Made by a program: the position numbers and the translations under genes
Origin: an uncultured Prevotella sp.
GTDB taxonomy: Bacteria; Bacteroidota; Bacteroidia; Bacteroidales; Bacteroidaceae
Direction: 5' to 3'
DNA: 8,773 nt
Assembly: GCA_937901345.1 (NCBI GenBank)
Contig: CALCHM010000095.1
Coordinates: 1-8,773, forward strand
Shown: one piece after another, positions 1 through 6,183 of the stretch
Numbering within the stretch: position 1 is the first letter of the stretch
How the letters are laid out: the number at the start of each line of letters is the position of its first letter
Notes under the pieces: generated by a model
Told to the model about the DNA's origin: nothing
Seen by the model: only the letters and a program-made list of their open reading frames with translations
Database searches by the model: none

Positions 1-777
1 CATACCACCGCATACGATAGCACCAGCAACATCGCTCCAATCACGGATTTCATAACCGAATCCGTTTCCTTTGGATTCATGACGAGCCTTGTGCTGTCTC
101 AATGTTTCAAGATATACATCGCTCAAATAATACTTTGCAGGAACAGGCTTTTCTTCTCTGATATCCCACAAGCGTTTCGTATCATCAATAATCTCCGGAA
201 ATTCAAACTTTTCGGGAGCGATATCGTTTCTGAATGCAACAACATAGATTCTTTCTCTGTTCTGCGGAACGCCGAAATTCTTGCTGTTCAGCACTTTGAA
301 GAATACTTTGTATCCGAGATCTTCAAAAGTCTTGCAAATAATCTTGAAGGTTCTGCCTCTATCGTGAATAACGAGTCCCTTTACGTTCTCACAGAAGATA
401 ACCTTCGGCTTATGGTACTCGCAAATACGAGCTACGTCCATAAAGAGCGTACCGCCGTCGGCCGTTTCAAAGTAACCCTTGCGCTCACCTACAGCGCCCG
501 TATAAGCGCCTTCTACGTGTCCAAACAGTTCAGAGTCAATTGTGCCTTCAGGGATCGCACCACAATTTATTGCAATGTAATTTTTCTTTTTCCTACTGCT
601 ATGGTCATGGATTATTTTTGGGAAAATTTCCTTACCAACACCATTTTCTCCCATGATCAGTACAGAAAGGTCAACAGGGGCAATCTTTAGCGCAGTGTCT
701 AGCGCACGATTGAGTTCATCGCAGTTTCCCACGATGTTATACTGTTGCTTTATGTCTTCCACAGAATACTTTTTCAT
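1..777 (-). CDS. Chimeric ORF: sigma-54 activator AAA+ N-terminus joined to C5-cytosine DNA methyltransferase C-terminal half (partial)
   Basis: The reading frame starts at the ATG at 777 and stays open to the left edge (259 codons, no stop). Residues 1-114 are the beginning of a sigma-54 enhancer-binding AAA+ domain without a receiver domain: Walker A GENGVGKE (43-50), ELFGHVEGAYTGA with the sigma-54-contacting GAYTGA loop (90-95), and GGTLFMD (108-114) leading into Walker B. At residue 115, where the Walker B glutamate should be, there is Val. From there the protein reads as a C5-MTase: ENV (130-132), then FGVPQNRERIYVVAFR (168-183, motif VIII) and the start of a target-recognition region. 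Motif I and the catalytic Pro-Cys motif are absent, and so is the rest of the AAA+ domain, so neither activity is expected. Arg is AGA in 7 of 11 codons after the join and in none of 3 before it. The domain calls are secure; whether the join exists in the cell is doubtful. Confidence 0.8.
   Translation of the reverse strand, partial: MKKYSVEDIKQQYNIVGNCDELNRALDTALKIAPVDLSVLIMGENGVGKEIFPKIIHDHSSRKKKNYIAINCGAIPEGTIDSELFGHVEGAYTGAVGERKGYFETADGGTLFMDVARICEYHKPKVIFCENVKGLVIHDRGRTFKIICKTFEDLGYKVFFKVLNSKNFGVPQNRERIYVVAFRNDIAPEKFEFPEIIDDTKRLWDIREEKPVPAKYYLSDVYLETLRQHKARHESKGNGFGYEIRDWSDVAGAIVCGGM
433..456 (-). other. Fusion or misassembly junction
   Basis: Codons 108-115 of the chimeric ORF encode GGTLFMDV. 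Sigma-54 activators typically have GGTLFLDE here, and C5-methyltransferases typically have RGTLF.DVARI after the catalytic loop. About 19-21 bases could therefore have been identical in two unrelated genes. A short shared tract of this length is enough to join two contigs in a short-k-mer assembly, and could also serve as microhomology for recombination. Confidence 0.65.
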
Positions 778-808
778 AGCAAAAGTTTAAAATCCGATTG
801 CACAGGTG

Positions 809-816
809 CAAAGTTA
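809..816 (-). promoter_or_regulatory. Bacteroidetes -7 promoter element for the minus-strand ORF
   Basis: On the minus strand this reads TAACTTTG, an exact TAnnTTTG match, 31 bases upstream of the ATG at 777. A clear -33 TTTG at the usual 19-21 base spacing is not visible. A small dyad, TCGCT-GATAT-AGCGA (824-838), lies just upstream and may be regulatory or chance. Confidence 0.5.
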
Positions 817-966
817 CGCAAAATCGCTGATATAGCGACTTCCGACATTCTGAAAAAGCGAATTTAACGCGTCCGAATCGTGCCCGTTTTAATCGCTATG
901 CAGGAAAAATAGGGCGCTTGAGTGTGATTTTAGCGTTTGAAAAAGTGGACATAAAAATAAAATTTG

Positions 967-974
967 TAATTTTG
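967..974 (+). promoter_or_regulatory. Bacteroidetes -7 promoter element for the Nif3-family gene
   Basis: TAATTTTG matches TAnnTTTG exactly and ends 36 bases before the ATG at 1011, implying a leader of about 30 bases. The -33 box is poor. The position supports the ATG at 1011 over any upstream start, because 918 would lie upstream of this promoter. Confidence 0.5.
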
Positions 975-1010
975 CACTGCATTATTGCACAACATAATTG
1001 GTTTTCCCTT

Positions 1011-1790
1011 ATGAAGATAAAGGAAGTAGCAGAAGCCCTTGAACGGTTTGCACCTCTGCCCCTACAAGAAAGCTATGATAATGCTGGCTTGCAGATTGGA
1101 TTAACAGACGCAGACGCCTCAGGGGTATTATTGTGTCTTGACGTGACTGAAGAAATTATTGCGGAGGCGGAGCGTGAAGGTTGTAATCTGATTATTGCGC
1201 ACCATCCGTTGTTGTTCCGCGGATTGAAGTGTATTGCCGACCGCAATATGGTAGAGCGTTGTGTGCGCCGTGCGATTTTGGCGGGCATTACGATTTATGC
1301 TGCTCATACGAATTTGGACAATGCCGAAGGCGGAGTGAACTTTGAAATTGCAGAGCATTTGCAACTTCAAAACGTGCGTTTCTTACAATCGCTTCCGAAC
1401 GGTTCGGGGGGGAGTGGTGTTGTCGGAGATCTTCCAGAAAGTCTGAGCACGCTTGATTTTCTTCATTTCGTAAAACGAGAATTTCATGTTGATGCGCTTC
1501 TGCACAATGTGCCTCTCTCTCGCCCCATACGTCGTGTCGCGCTATGTGGAGGTTCTGGCGATTTTTTGCTTAGTGAGACCATCAAGCAGGGTGCGGATGC
1601 CTTCCTTACGGGAGAAATGGGATATCATCAATTCTTTGGTTACGATAATCAAATTTTGATTGCTGCCCTGGGGCACTATCAGAGCGAGCAGTTCACTGTG
1701 CAATTGATGGCAAAAATATTGCGCAACGCATGCCCTGACTTGCGCATCATGGAAACAAGCATCAACACCAACCCCATTCACTACCTCTAA
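1011..1790 (+). CDS. Nif3-like dinuclear metal centre protein
   Basis: This 259-residue cytosolic protein belongs to the Nif3/YbgI family, which forms hexameric rings with a two-metal site. Databases sometimes label it GTP cyclohydrolase 1 type 2 homolog, but its true reaction is not settled. All the expected metal ligands are visible: AHHPLLF (H64, H65), HTNLD (H99, D103) and GHYQSEQF (H222, E226). The opening ESYDNAGLQIG (20-30) and LTGEMGYHQF (199-208) are also typical. At 259 residues it is the short form without the inserted PII/CutA-like domain of the ~370-residue relatives. The ATG at 1011 is chosen because MKIKEVAEALE is the normal family N-terminus; the frame is open upstream to a TTG at 918, but that extension has no family resemblance. 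It is followed by a zinc-ribbon gene, a recurrent partner of Nif3 genes. A run of seven G (1406-1412) lies in a Gly/Ser loop. Confidence 0.93.
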   Translation: MKIKEVAEALERFAPLPLQESYDNAGLQIGLTDADASGVLLCLDVTEEIIAEAEREGCNLIIAHHPLLFRGLKCIADRNMVERCVRRAILAGITIYAAHTNLDNAEGGVNFEIAEHLQLQNVRFLQSLPNGSGGSGVVGDLPESLSTLDFLHFVKREFHVDALLHNVPLSRPIRRVALCGGSGDFLLSETIKQGADAFLTGEMGYHQFFGYDNQILIAALGHYQSEQFTVQLMAKILRNACPDLRIMETSINTNPIHYL

Positions 1791-1842
1791 CCTGCGTAGG
1801 TAATGCGTAACTTTACTGAAATTTGAAGACGAATCGCAGGTT
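1789..1842 (+). other. Possible stem-loop in the Nif3/zinc-ribbon spacer
   Basis: AACCTGCG (1789-1796, overlapping the Nif3 stop codon) is the exact reverse complement of CGCAGGTT (1835-1842). The 38-base loop contains TAACTTTA (1808-1815), one base off a TAnnTTTG promoter element. It could be a 3' processing or attenuation structure. An eight-base pairing over this distance may also be chance. Confidence 0.3.
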
Positions 1843-1850
1843 TATCGTTG

Positions 1851-1902
1851 GCTATTCGTAAGGCATTTGAAGGGCATTCGAAGGTAATTCGAATACTAAT
1901 TG
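1851..1902. repeat. Degenerate ~11-base tandem repeat in intergenic DNA
   Basis: Consecutive units read AAGGCATTTG (1860-1869), AAGGGCATTCG (1870-1880), AAGGTAATTCG (1881-1891) and AATACTAATTG (1892-1902), preceded by a partial unit, GCTATTCGT. The period of 10-11 bases matches one helical turn. The tract lies 46-89 bases upstream of the zinc-ribbon start codon. Confidence 0.55.
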
Positions 1903-1948
1903 TATGACATTCTAAGTATCATCTTAAAACATTTAACTCAATATATTT

Positions 1949-2767
1949 ATGGCAGCAAAGAAGGAATCAGCGGACATGTCCGTAGAGCAGAAGCTCAAAA
2001 ATCTTTATCAGTTGCAGTCGCTCCTTTCTGAGAGTGACAAGTTGAAGGCGCTTCGCGGCGAACTTCCCCTTGAAGTGGAAGATCTTGACGCAGAAATCGA
2101 AGGTCTCACGCACCGCCTTGAAAAGTATAACAACGACATTGAGCGCCACAAGACTGAAATCGAAGGCATGAATGCACAAATCCGCGAAGCTCAAGAAGCG
2201 ATGAAGCGCTATGAGCAGCAGCAGGAAAATGTAAGCAACAACCGAGAATTCGACATTCTCACCAAAGAAATCGAGTTCCAGGGTCTTGAAATCATGCTTC
2301 TCGAAAAGAAAATCAACGAAGCGCAGCGCACAATTGATTCTAAGCAACGCGATATGAACCAATGTGCTGAAACGCTCCGTAGTCGCAGAGACGACCTCGA
2401 CGTTAAGAAGTCTGAACTTGACGAAATTATTTCAGAAACTAAGGCTGAGGAAGAAAAGATTCGCGAAAAGGCAAAGAATCTTGAACTTACCATCGAACCT
2501 CGCCTTCTCACTTCGTTCAAGCGCATTCGTAAGAACAGTCGCAACGGTCTTGGCATCGTGTATGTGCAGCGTGATGCTTGTGGGGGATGCTTTAACAAAA
2601 TTCCACCTCAGCGTCAGTTAGACATTCGCATGCGCAAGAAAATCATTGTTTGTGAATATTGCGGACGCATCATGATTGACCCCGAACTCGCTGGTGTAAA
2701 GATTGACCGTCCTACAACCGACGAAAAGCCTAAGCGTCGCACACGTAAAAAGAAAGATGAAGCATAA
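1949..2767 (+). CDS. Coiled-coil protein with C-terminal C4 zinc ribbon (COG1579 / zf-RING_7 type)
   Basis: This 272-residue soluble protein has a long charged coiled coil (about 12-185, rich in Glu, Lys and Gln heptads) followed by a four-cysteine zinc ribbon: CGGC (C211, C214) and CEYC (C235, C238) around the conserved FNKIPPQ segment. The tail (about 255-272) is very basic and could bind nucleic acid. This layout is that of the COG1579 family, whose best-studied member is the Helicobacter protein HP0958/FlgZ, a flagellar and RpoN-associated factor; nothing here indicates flagella. Pairing with an upstream Nif3 gene recurs in other phyla, so a shared but still undefined role is likely. The start is the ATG after an A/T-rich leader with no Shine-Dalgarno. 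It lies 158 bases after the Nif3 stop, so the two may be co-transcribed or separately promoted. Confidence 0.9.
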   Translation: MAAKKESADMSVEQKLKNLYQLQSLLSESDKLKALRGELPLEVEDLDAEIEGLTHRLEKYNNDIERHKTEIEGMNAQIREAQEAMKRYEQQQENVSNNREFDILTKEIEFQGLEIMLLEKKINEAQRTIDSKQRDMNQCAETLRSRRDDLDVKKSELDEIISETKAEEEKIREKAKNLELTIEPRLLTSFKRIRKNSRNGLGIVYVQRDACGGCFNKIPPQRQLDIRMRKKIIVCEYCGRIMIDPELAGVKIDRPTTDEKPKRRTRKKKDEA

Positions 2768-2787
2768 ATCTTCTCTCTCTTTCTTAT

Positions 2788-2820
2788 GAGACCTCAACAT
2801 CTTAAGATTTTTAAGACGTC
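2788..2820 (+). repeat. Degenerate post-stop repeat, copy A
   Basis: GAGACCTCAACATCTTAAG followed by ATTTTTAAGACGTC begins 20 bases after the zinc-ribbon stop. It resembles two copies after slyD (6793-6820 and 6850-6881), sharing GAGAC(C/T)T(C/T)AA, CATCTT and a TAAG..GTC motif. Confidence 0.4.
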
Positions 2821-2839
2821 AAAACCTTAAGAATAGCAT

Positions 2840-2875
2840 AAAGAGACCTGCCAACACGCGTTGGCAGGTCTCTTT
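2840..2875. terminator. Bidirectional hairpin terminator between convergent genes
   Basis: A perfect 16-base-pair stem (2840-2855 with 2860-2875) closes a four-base ACGC loop. The core is GAGACCTGCCAAC and its complement. It lies between the zinc-ribbon stop (2767) and the stop of the convergent lipoprotein gene (2929), so it can end both transcripts. The U-tracts are weak (GCATTTT on the plus side), but the stem is very stable. Confidence 0.85.
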
Positions 2876-2928
2876 GCATTTTGGATTTTCGGATGCCGCA
2901 ATCACACTTTGTGCAAAAGGCGTGAGTA

Positions 2929-3732
2929 TTAATACTTGTAAATCACAGCTGCAGTTTGGTTGTCGGCATATGAGATGTTACAAAGTGTGATGTCGCCCGT
3001 GGTTGGTGCAGAAGAGTAGGAGTAGGCAATTTCATAGTCAAACTCTTCGCCGCGCGAACTATCTACCTTAATGTTGGCCACAAGATGTGACGAAGGTTTA
3101 CCCAACATGCCACCATAATAAAGATATTCAAATCCGAAACACCCCATCTGTTGTGAGAGTAGGGCAGGGAGCAATCCGTTGTGATTGGGCATGGCCGAAG
3201 GGGTCAGTGAATAAACCGTAGGGTTACCTTCGTTTTCAACATATTCAATGCTCGTAAGATTGTCTCCCTGATAAGTCAATTTTCCAGACGCATTTGAAAC
3301 GTTGCCACCAAAGTTCATGTCGCGAACTGTTTTATCCCATGCTATTAGACGTCCATCGGTGTAGGAGAAGTGATAAATGTCCTTATTGACCATCAATTGC
3401 ACGATGTTGCCATCTATGTCAAATATCGCCTCCATTTTAGGTCCATCTGCATTAACTATGGTTACTCCCGAAGAAGTATAATAAAGCGCACTGCGATACC
3501 TATTCTGCATGTCTCCGATAAGCGTTCCGCTGGCAGAGATGAGGCGTGTAGCGTCATAAGTAAGTGTCCAGTTGTAGACATTGGGAAGCGAACCCTCATG
3601 CGTGATGCTACACACCCTGCTTTTGCCTACGGCAGGAAGGTCGGGTTGTAACAGGGGAGCGTGATCATCGCTACTATTGCAAGCGGAAAGTGTAGCAACA
3701 AGGGCAGCAAAAAGAGGAAGGTGTAATTTCAT
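2929..3732 (-). CDS. Surface-type lipoprotein, DUF4595-like
   Basis: This 267-residue protein starts MKLHLPLFAALVATLSAC, a lipoprotein signal peptide with lipobox LSAC and the acylated cysteine at residue 18. The next residues, NSSDD, resemble the serine/acidic lipoprotein export signal that sends Bacteroidetes lipoproteins to the cell surface. The ATG at 3732 is preferred to the in-frame start 30 bases upstream, because that one adds polar residues before the signal and overlaps the promoter. The mature part is rich in short beta-strand segments of the type x-LTYxxxxLISxS and YxGDNLTSIEYVEN. A conserved-looking block NHNGLLPALLSQQMGCFGF, then EYLYYGGMLGKPSSHLV, precedes the C-terminal strands. 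This pattern matches my recollection of the DUF4595 (beta-barrel-like) family of gut Bacteroidetes; function unknown. It is monocistronic, with its own promoter and dyad. Confidence 0.7.
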   Translation of the reverse strand: MKLHLPLFAALVATLSACNSSDDHAPLLQPDLPAVGKSRVCSITHEGSLPNVYNWTLTYDATRLISASGTLIGDMQNRYRSALYYTSSGVTIVNADGPKMEAIFDIDGNIVQLMVNKDIYHFSYTDGRLIAWDKTVRDMNFGGNVSNASGKLTYQGDNLTSIEYVENEGNPTVYSLTPSAMPNHNGLLPALLSQQMGCFGFEYLYYGGMLGKPSSHLVANIKVDSSRGEEFDYEIAYSYSSAPTTGDITLCNISYADNQTAAVIYKY

Positions 3733-3759
3733 TGTTGGCTCTATTTTAGATTGTGCAGG

Positions 3760-3790
3760 CAAATATACGCTTAAATAGTTACTTGTACAA
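3760..3790 (-). promoter_or_regulatory. Promoter of the lipoprotein gene (-33 TTGT, -7 TATATTTG)
   Basis: On the minus strand the -7 element TATATTTG (3767-3760) matches TAnnTTTG exactly. A TTGT (3790-3787) lies 19 bases upstream, in the normal place for the -33 box. The -7 box ends 27 bases before the ATG at 3732. This is one of the better promoters in the window, and an operator-like dyad covers its -33 and spacer. Confidence 0.6.
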
Positions 3791-3794
3791 CTAT
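3775..3794. promoter_or_regulatory. Operator-like dyad over the lipoprotein promoter
   Basis: ATAGTT (3775-3780) and AACTAT (3789-3794) are exact inverted half-sites around an 8-base centre, and TTGTACAA (3783-3790) inside is itself palindromic. The dyad covers the -33 box and part of the spacer, where a repressor would block RNA polymerase. The half-site core (AGTT/AACT) recurs in the two dyads about 200 bases away, with opposite spacing. Confidence 0.45.
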
Positions 3795-3964
3795 CAATGT
3801 GGAGAAAATCCCTTTAGGCGACCAAAGTCCAGTCTCATTTTAAAGGGCGGTGCGTGTGTAGGGTTGAATTTCAGTTGTGAGCGAACCCACATAGAGGAAA
3901 GGATACAAATACATGTCATCCGCGAACAACTCGCAATAAATTTCCCCAAAATGACAGATAAAAT

Positions 3965-4031
3965 ATATTAACTGATTCGAAATAGTTAATATTTGAATTT
4001 TTGACATTAACTAATTCGTGAAATAGTTAAT
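3965..4031. repeat. Two tandem copies of a palindromic AACT...AGTT element
   Basis: Copy 1 has arms ATATTAACT (3965-3973) and AGTTAATAT (3984-3992). Copy 2 has arms ATTAACTA (4006-4013) and TAGTTAAT (4024-4031). Each has a 10-base centre containing ATTCG. The core of copy 2, AACTAATTCGTGAAATAGTT, is a dyad with 8 of 10 positions symmetric; the core of copy 1 is two bases shorter. Dyad centres are 40 bases apart, about four helical turns, which suits cooperative binding by a dimeric regulator. They could serve either divergent gene. No regulator gene is in the window. Confidence 0.6.
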
Positions 4032-4247
4032 ATAAAAACTTTTATTCGCTTGAAAAATGGGTGAGCGGGATGGCTATTGTCTGAAATTCGGATGTCTCTA
4101 ACTGACTACGAAACTTATTGTTGTAAAATGGGTGGACTCCTCTTGTGTTTGCCTTCATCTGTGTCTAATTACTCTCTTTTGCCTGAGTGCCCCCCTCCTG
4201 CTTGTTAATTTCGCCATCCCGTTCGTCGTTTTTTGTGGAAAAATCCT

Positions 4248-4255
4248 TAATTTTG
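4248..4255 (+). promoter_or_regulatory. Bacteroidetes -7 promoter element for dnaX
   Basis: TAATTTTG matches TAnnTTTG exactly and is the same octamer seen before the Nif3 gene. It ends 19 bases before the dnaX ATG, implying a leader of only about 10-15 bases. No good -33 box is at the expected distance. Confidence 0.5.
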
Positions 4256-4274
4256 CCCTCTAAACTTTGGTCAA

Positions 4275-6017
4275 ATGGAAAACTATATTGTTTCGGCTCG
4301 CAAATATCGCCCCACCGAATTTGGTACGGTTGTTGGGCAGCAAACGTTAACTACGACGCTCAAGAATGCGATAACTACGGGAAAGTTGGCACATGCCTAC
4401 CTTTTCTGTGGCCCTCGCGGTGTGGGCAAAACAACGTGTGCGCGCATTTTTGCGAAGACCATAAATTGCTTGTCTCCCAACGGTGAGATGGAGGCATGTG
4501 GCGTGTGTGAAAGTTGTAAGGCTTTTGATGAAGGTCGCTCCTACAACATCCATGAACTCGATGCTGCCTCAAATAATGGCGTCAACGAAATTCGCGACTT
4601 GATTGACCAAGTGCTTGTGCCGCCCCAGATTGGTAAGTACAAGGTCTTCATTATTGACGAGGTTCACATGCTCACTCCCGCAGCCTTCAATGCTTTCCTG
4701 AAAACGTTGGAGGAACCTCCTGCGCATGCAATATTCATTCTTGCCACAACGGAGAAACATAAGATTTTGCCCACAATTATTAGTCGTTGTCAGGTGTATG
4801 ACTTCAACCGTATGGAGGTGGGTGATATCACAAACCATCTGAAGCATGTGGCAGCCGCAGAAGGCATTACTTACGAGGAAGAGGCGCTTGCCGTAATCGC
4901 GCAAAAGGCAGATGGAGGCATGCGAGATGCACTCTCTATTTTTGACCAAATTGTGAGTTTCACTGAGGGGAATATCACTTATGAACAGGTCATCAAGAGT
5001 CTAAACGTGTTGGACTTCGAGATTTTCTATAAGGTCGTAGATTTCATACTTGACAAGAAAATTCCCGAACTCATGTTGGAACTCAACACGATTTTGCAAA
5101 GGGGCTTCAGTGCGCAACACTTTATGAGCGGTTTGGCATCCCATTTTCGCGAAATCCTCGTGGCGAGCGACCCACGTACCCTTTCGCTGATCGAAACCTC
5201 TGAAACCATTCGCCAACGCTATGCAACACAGGCACAACGTTGCAAACCTACGTTCCTTTATCGTGCACTGAAAATCTGCAACGATTGCGATATGAACTAT
5301 CGCGCAAGTCGCAACAAGCGTCTGCTCGTAGAAATTGCGCTCATCGAACTCGCACAAGCAACGGAGGAAGGTTCGGGGGGTCGCCCCAAGACAGCCCTAC
5401 GCCCCATATTTAAGGCAGTTGCTCCGAAAACTGCCGCAGCACAAGCAACAAAGCAAGTGCCGAATCAACAGATTCAAACAACAACGATAGTACAACCTCC
5501 TACCGGAGTGGTCTCGCCTGCCGCAACCTATTCAACTCCGATTGCAAAGGGAAGACCCAAGACCATCTCCCTGCGTGGTAACTTAACACCCTCCGCTACG
5601 GCGACCAAGGCTAATGCGCAACAAATAACCACGGCAGTATCTGAAACCACGGTGAAACAACCCTTTACGGAAAACGATTTGTCACTCCAATGGCGTCGTT
5701 TCCTGAATCAACTCCCCAGAGCGTATGTTTCGCATGCAGGACGATTGAAAAACATCGAACCCAAGTTGGTGAAAGAATGGACTGGTCACGTCGTTTTCGA
5801 AAGTCAACCCGTTGCCGATTGCTTCCTCGAAATCAAGGCGCAGATGATTCAATACCTGCGTCAAAACCTACAGAACGATTTCGTTGAACTCACCTATGAA
5901 GTGGCAACCTTCAAAGAAACCGCAATCAAAAGTCAGCGCGAACTCTGGATGGAAGTGCTAGAACATAACCGGTTGGCGCAACGACTCCAAACGATGCTCG
6001 GACTGGAACTTGAGTGA
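4275..6017 (+). CDS. dnaX: DNA polymerase III subunit gamma/tau
   Basis: This 580-residue protein is the clamp-loader ATPase that opens the sliding clamp and ties the replicative polymerases together. The N-terminal AAA+ module is complete: YRPTEFGTVVGQ (11-22), Walker A GPRGVGKT (46-53), a zinc module with C65, C75, C78 and C81, Walker B VFIIDEVH (124-131), sensor I in LATTE (156-160) and the SRC arginine-finger motif (170-172). The collar domain ends near 362 at EIALIELAQ. A Pro/Thr/Gln/Ala-rich linker (about 370-470) leads to a C-terminal tau-like domain starting at SLQWRRFLNQLP. A tau-like protein is thus encoded in frame. Just after the collar, a G-rich site could allow a -1 shift to a gamma-like product (see the separate entry). 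It has its own promoter, and slyD follows after 166 bases. Confidence 0.97.
   Translation: MENYIVSARKYRPTEFGTVVGQQTLTTTLKNAITTGKLAHAYLFCGPRGVGKTTCARIFAKTINCLSPNGEMEACGVCESCKAFDEGRSYNIHELDAASNNGVNEIRDLIDQVLVPPQIGKYKVFIIDEVHMLTPAAFNAFLKTLEEPPAHAIFILATTEKHKILPTIISRCQVYDFNRMEVGDITNHLKHVAAAEGITYEEEALAVIAQKADGGMRDALSIFDQIVSFTEGNITYEQVIKSLNVLDFEIFYKVVDFILDKKIPELMLELNTILQRGFSAQHFMSGLASHFREILVASDPRTLSLIETSETIRQRYATQAQRCKPTFLYRALKICNDCDMNYRASRNKRLLVEIALIELAQATEEGSGGRPKTALRPIFKAVAPKTAAAQATKQVPNQQIQTTTIVQPPTGVVSPAATYSTPIAKGRPKTISLRGNLTPSATATKANAQQITTAVSETTVKQPFTENDLSLQWRRFLNQLPRAYVSHAGRLKNIEPKLVKEWTGHVVFESQPVADCFLEIKAQMIQYLRQNLQNDFVELTYEVATFKETAIKSQRELWMEVLEHNRLAQRLQTMLGLELE
5363..5413 (+). promoter_or_regulatory. 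Candidate -1 frameshift or slippage site in dnaX
   Basis: In the dnaX frame the bases G GGG GGT (5375-5381, codons 367-369) fit the X XXY YYZ slippery pattern. Upstream lies a Shine-Dalgarno-like GGAGGAAGG (5363-5371). A GGGG-TCG-CCCC mini-hairpin (5377-5387) overlaps the site. A -1 shift adds ten residues (SPQDSPTPHI) and stops at TAA 5411-5413, giving about 379 residues, right after the collar domain as in a gamma subunit. The function is inferred. Confidence 0.35.
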
Positions 6018-6183
6018 TCCCAGCAACTTTCCATTCGAAGGGGAATAAAACGAGGAAACAAGCAGACGCTGGTTGCGCTCTTTGTGTGTCGCGAATGCAC
6101 ACCATATATAATAGTTTATTATTCAAACACTCCAATAGATATCCATATTTTCAATAGCAATAAATTCATAAATCTTAAAAATT
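6018..6183. other. dnaX-slyD spacer
   Basis: The 166-base spacer becomes A/T-rich toward slyD. It has no exact TAnnTTTG box (the nearest is TATTTTCA at about 6147) and no convincing terminator, so slyD may be partly read through from dnaX. Confidence 0.4.

Larger units (their letters stand above)
3733..4274. other. 542-base gene-free region between the divergent lipoprotein and dnaX genes
   Basis: No convincing ORF is present. Position by position it holds: the lipoprotein promoter with an overlapping dyad (3760-3794); a short stem pairing TGT/GGGTT (3857-3865, one bulged A) with AACCCACA (3884-3891); two tandem dyads (3965-4031); a 12-base imperfect inverted pair (4063-4074 with 4213-4224); and the dnaX -7 box (4248-4255). 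It is far longer than two simple promoters need, so an unannotated RNA or a small mobile element is possible. I recognise no RNA family in it. Confidence 0.6.

Noticed and set aside
79..690. Plus-strand 203-codon ORF opposite the chimeric gene
   Set aside because: No recognisable domain; the minus strand carries clear AAA+ and methyltransferase motifs throughout.
918..1010. Upstream TTG extension of the Nif3-family ORF
   Set aside because: It lies upstream of the TAATTTTG promoter, uses a rare start, and MKIKEVAEALE at 1011 is the normal family beginning.
1406..1412. Run of seven G in the Nif3 gene as a phase-variation switch
   Set aside because: The frame is intact, the protein is housekeeping-like, and the run encodes a Gly/Ser loop. 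The similar G run in dnaX is kept because its position and the quick -1 stop are more telling.
3857..3891. Riboswitch or known structured RNA
   Set aside because: Only one bulged 8-base-pair stem is visible, with no conserved motif of a known class. It is noted as part of the unexplained region instead.
3753..3971. 72-codon plus-strand ORF with GTG start in the lipoprotein-dnaX gap
   Set aside because: It runs through the lipoprotein promoter and dyads, has no initiation context and no domain signature. Better treated as non-coding.
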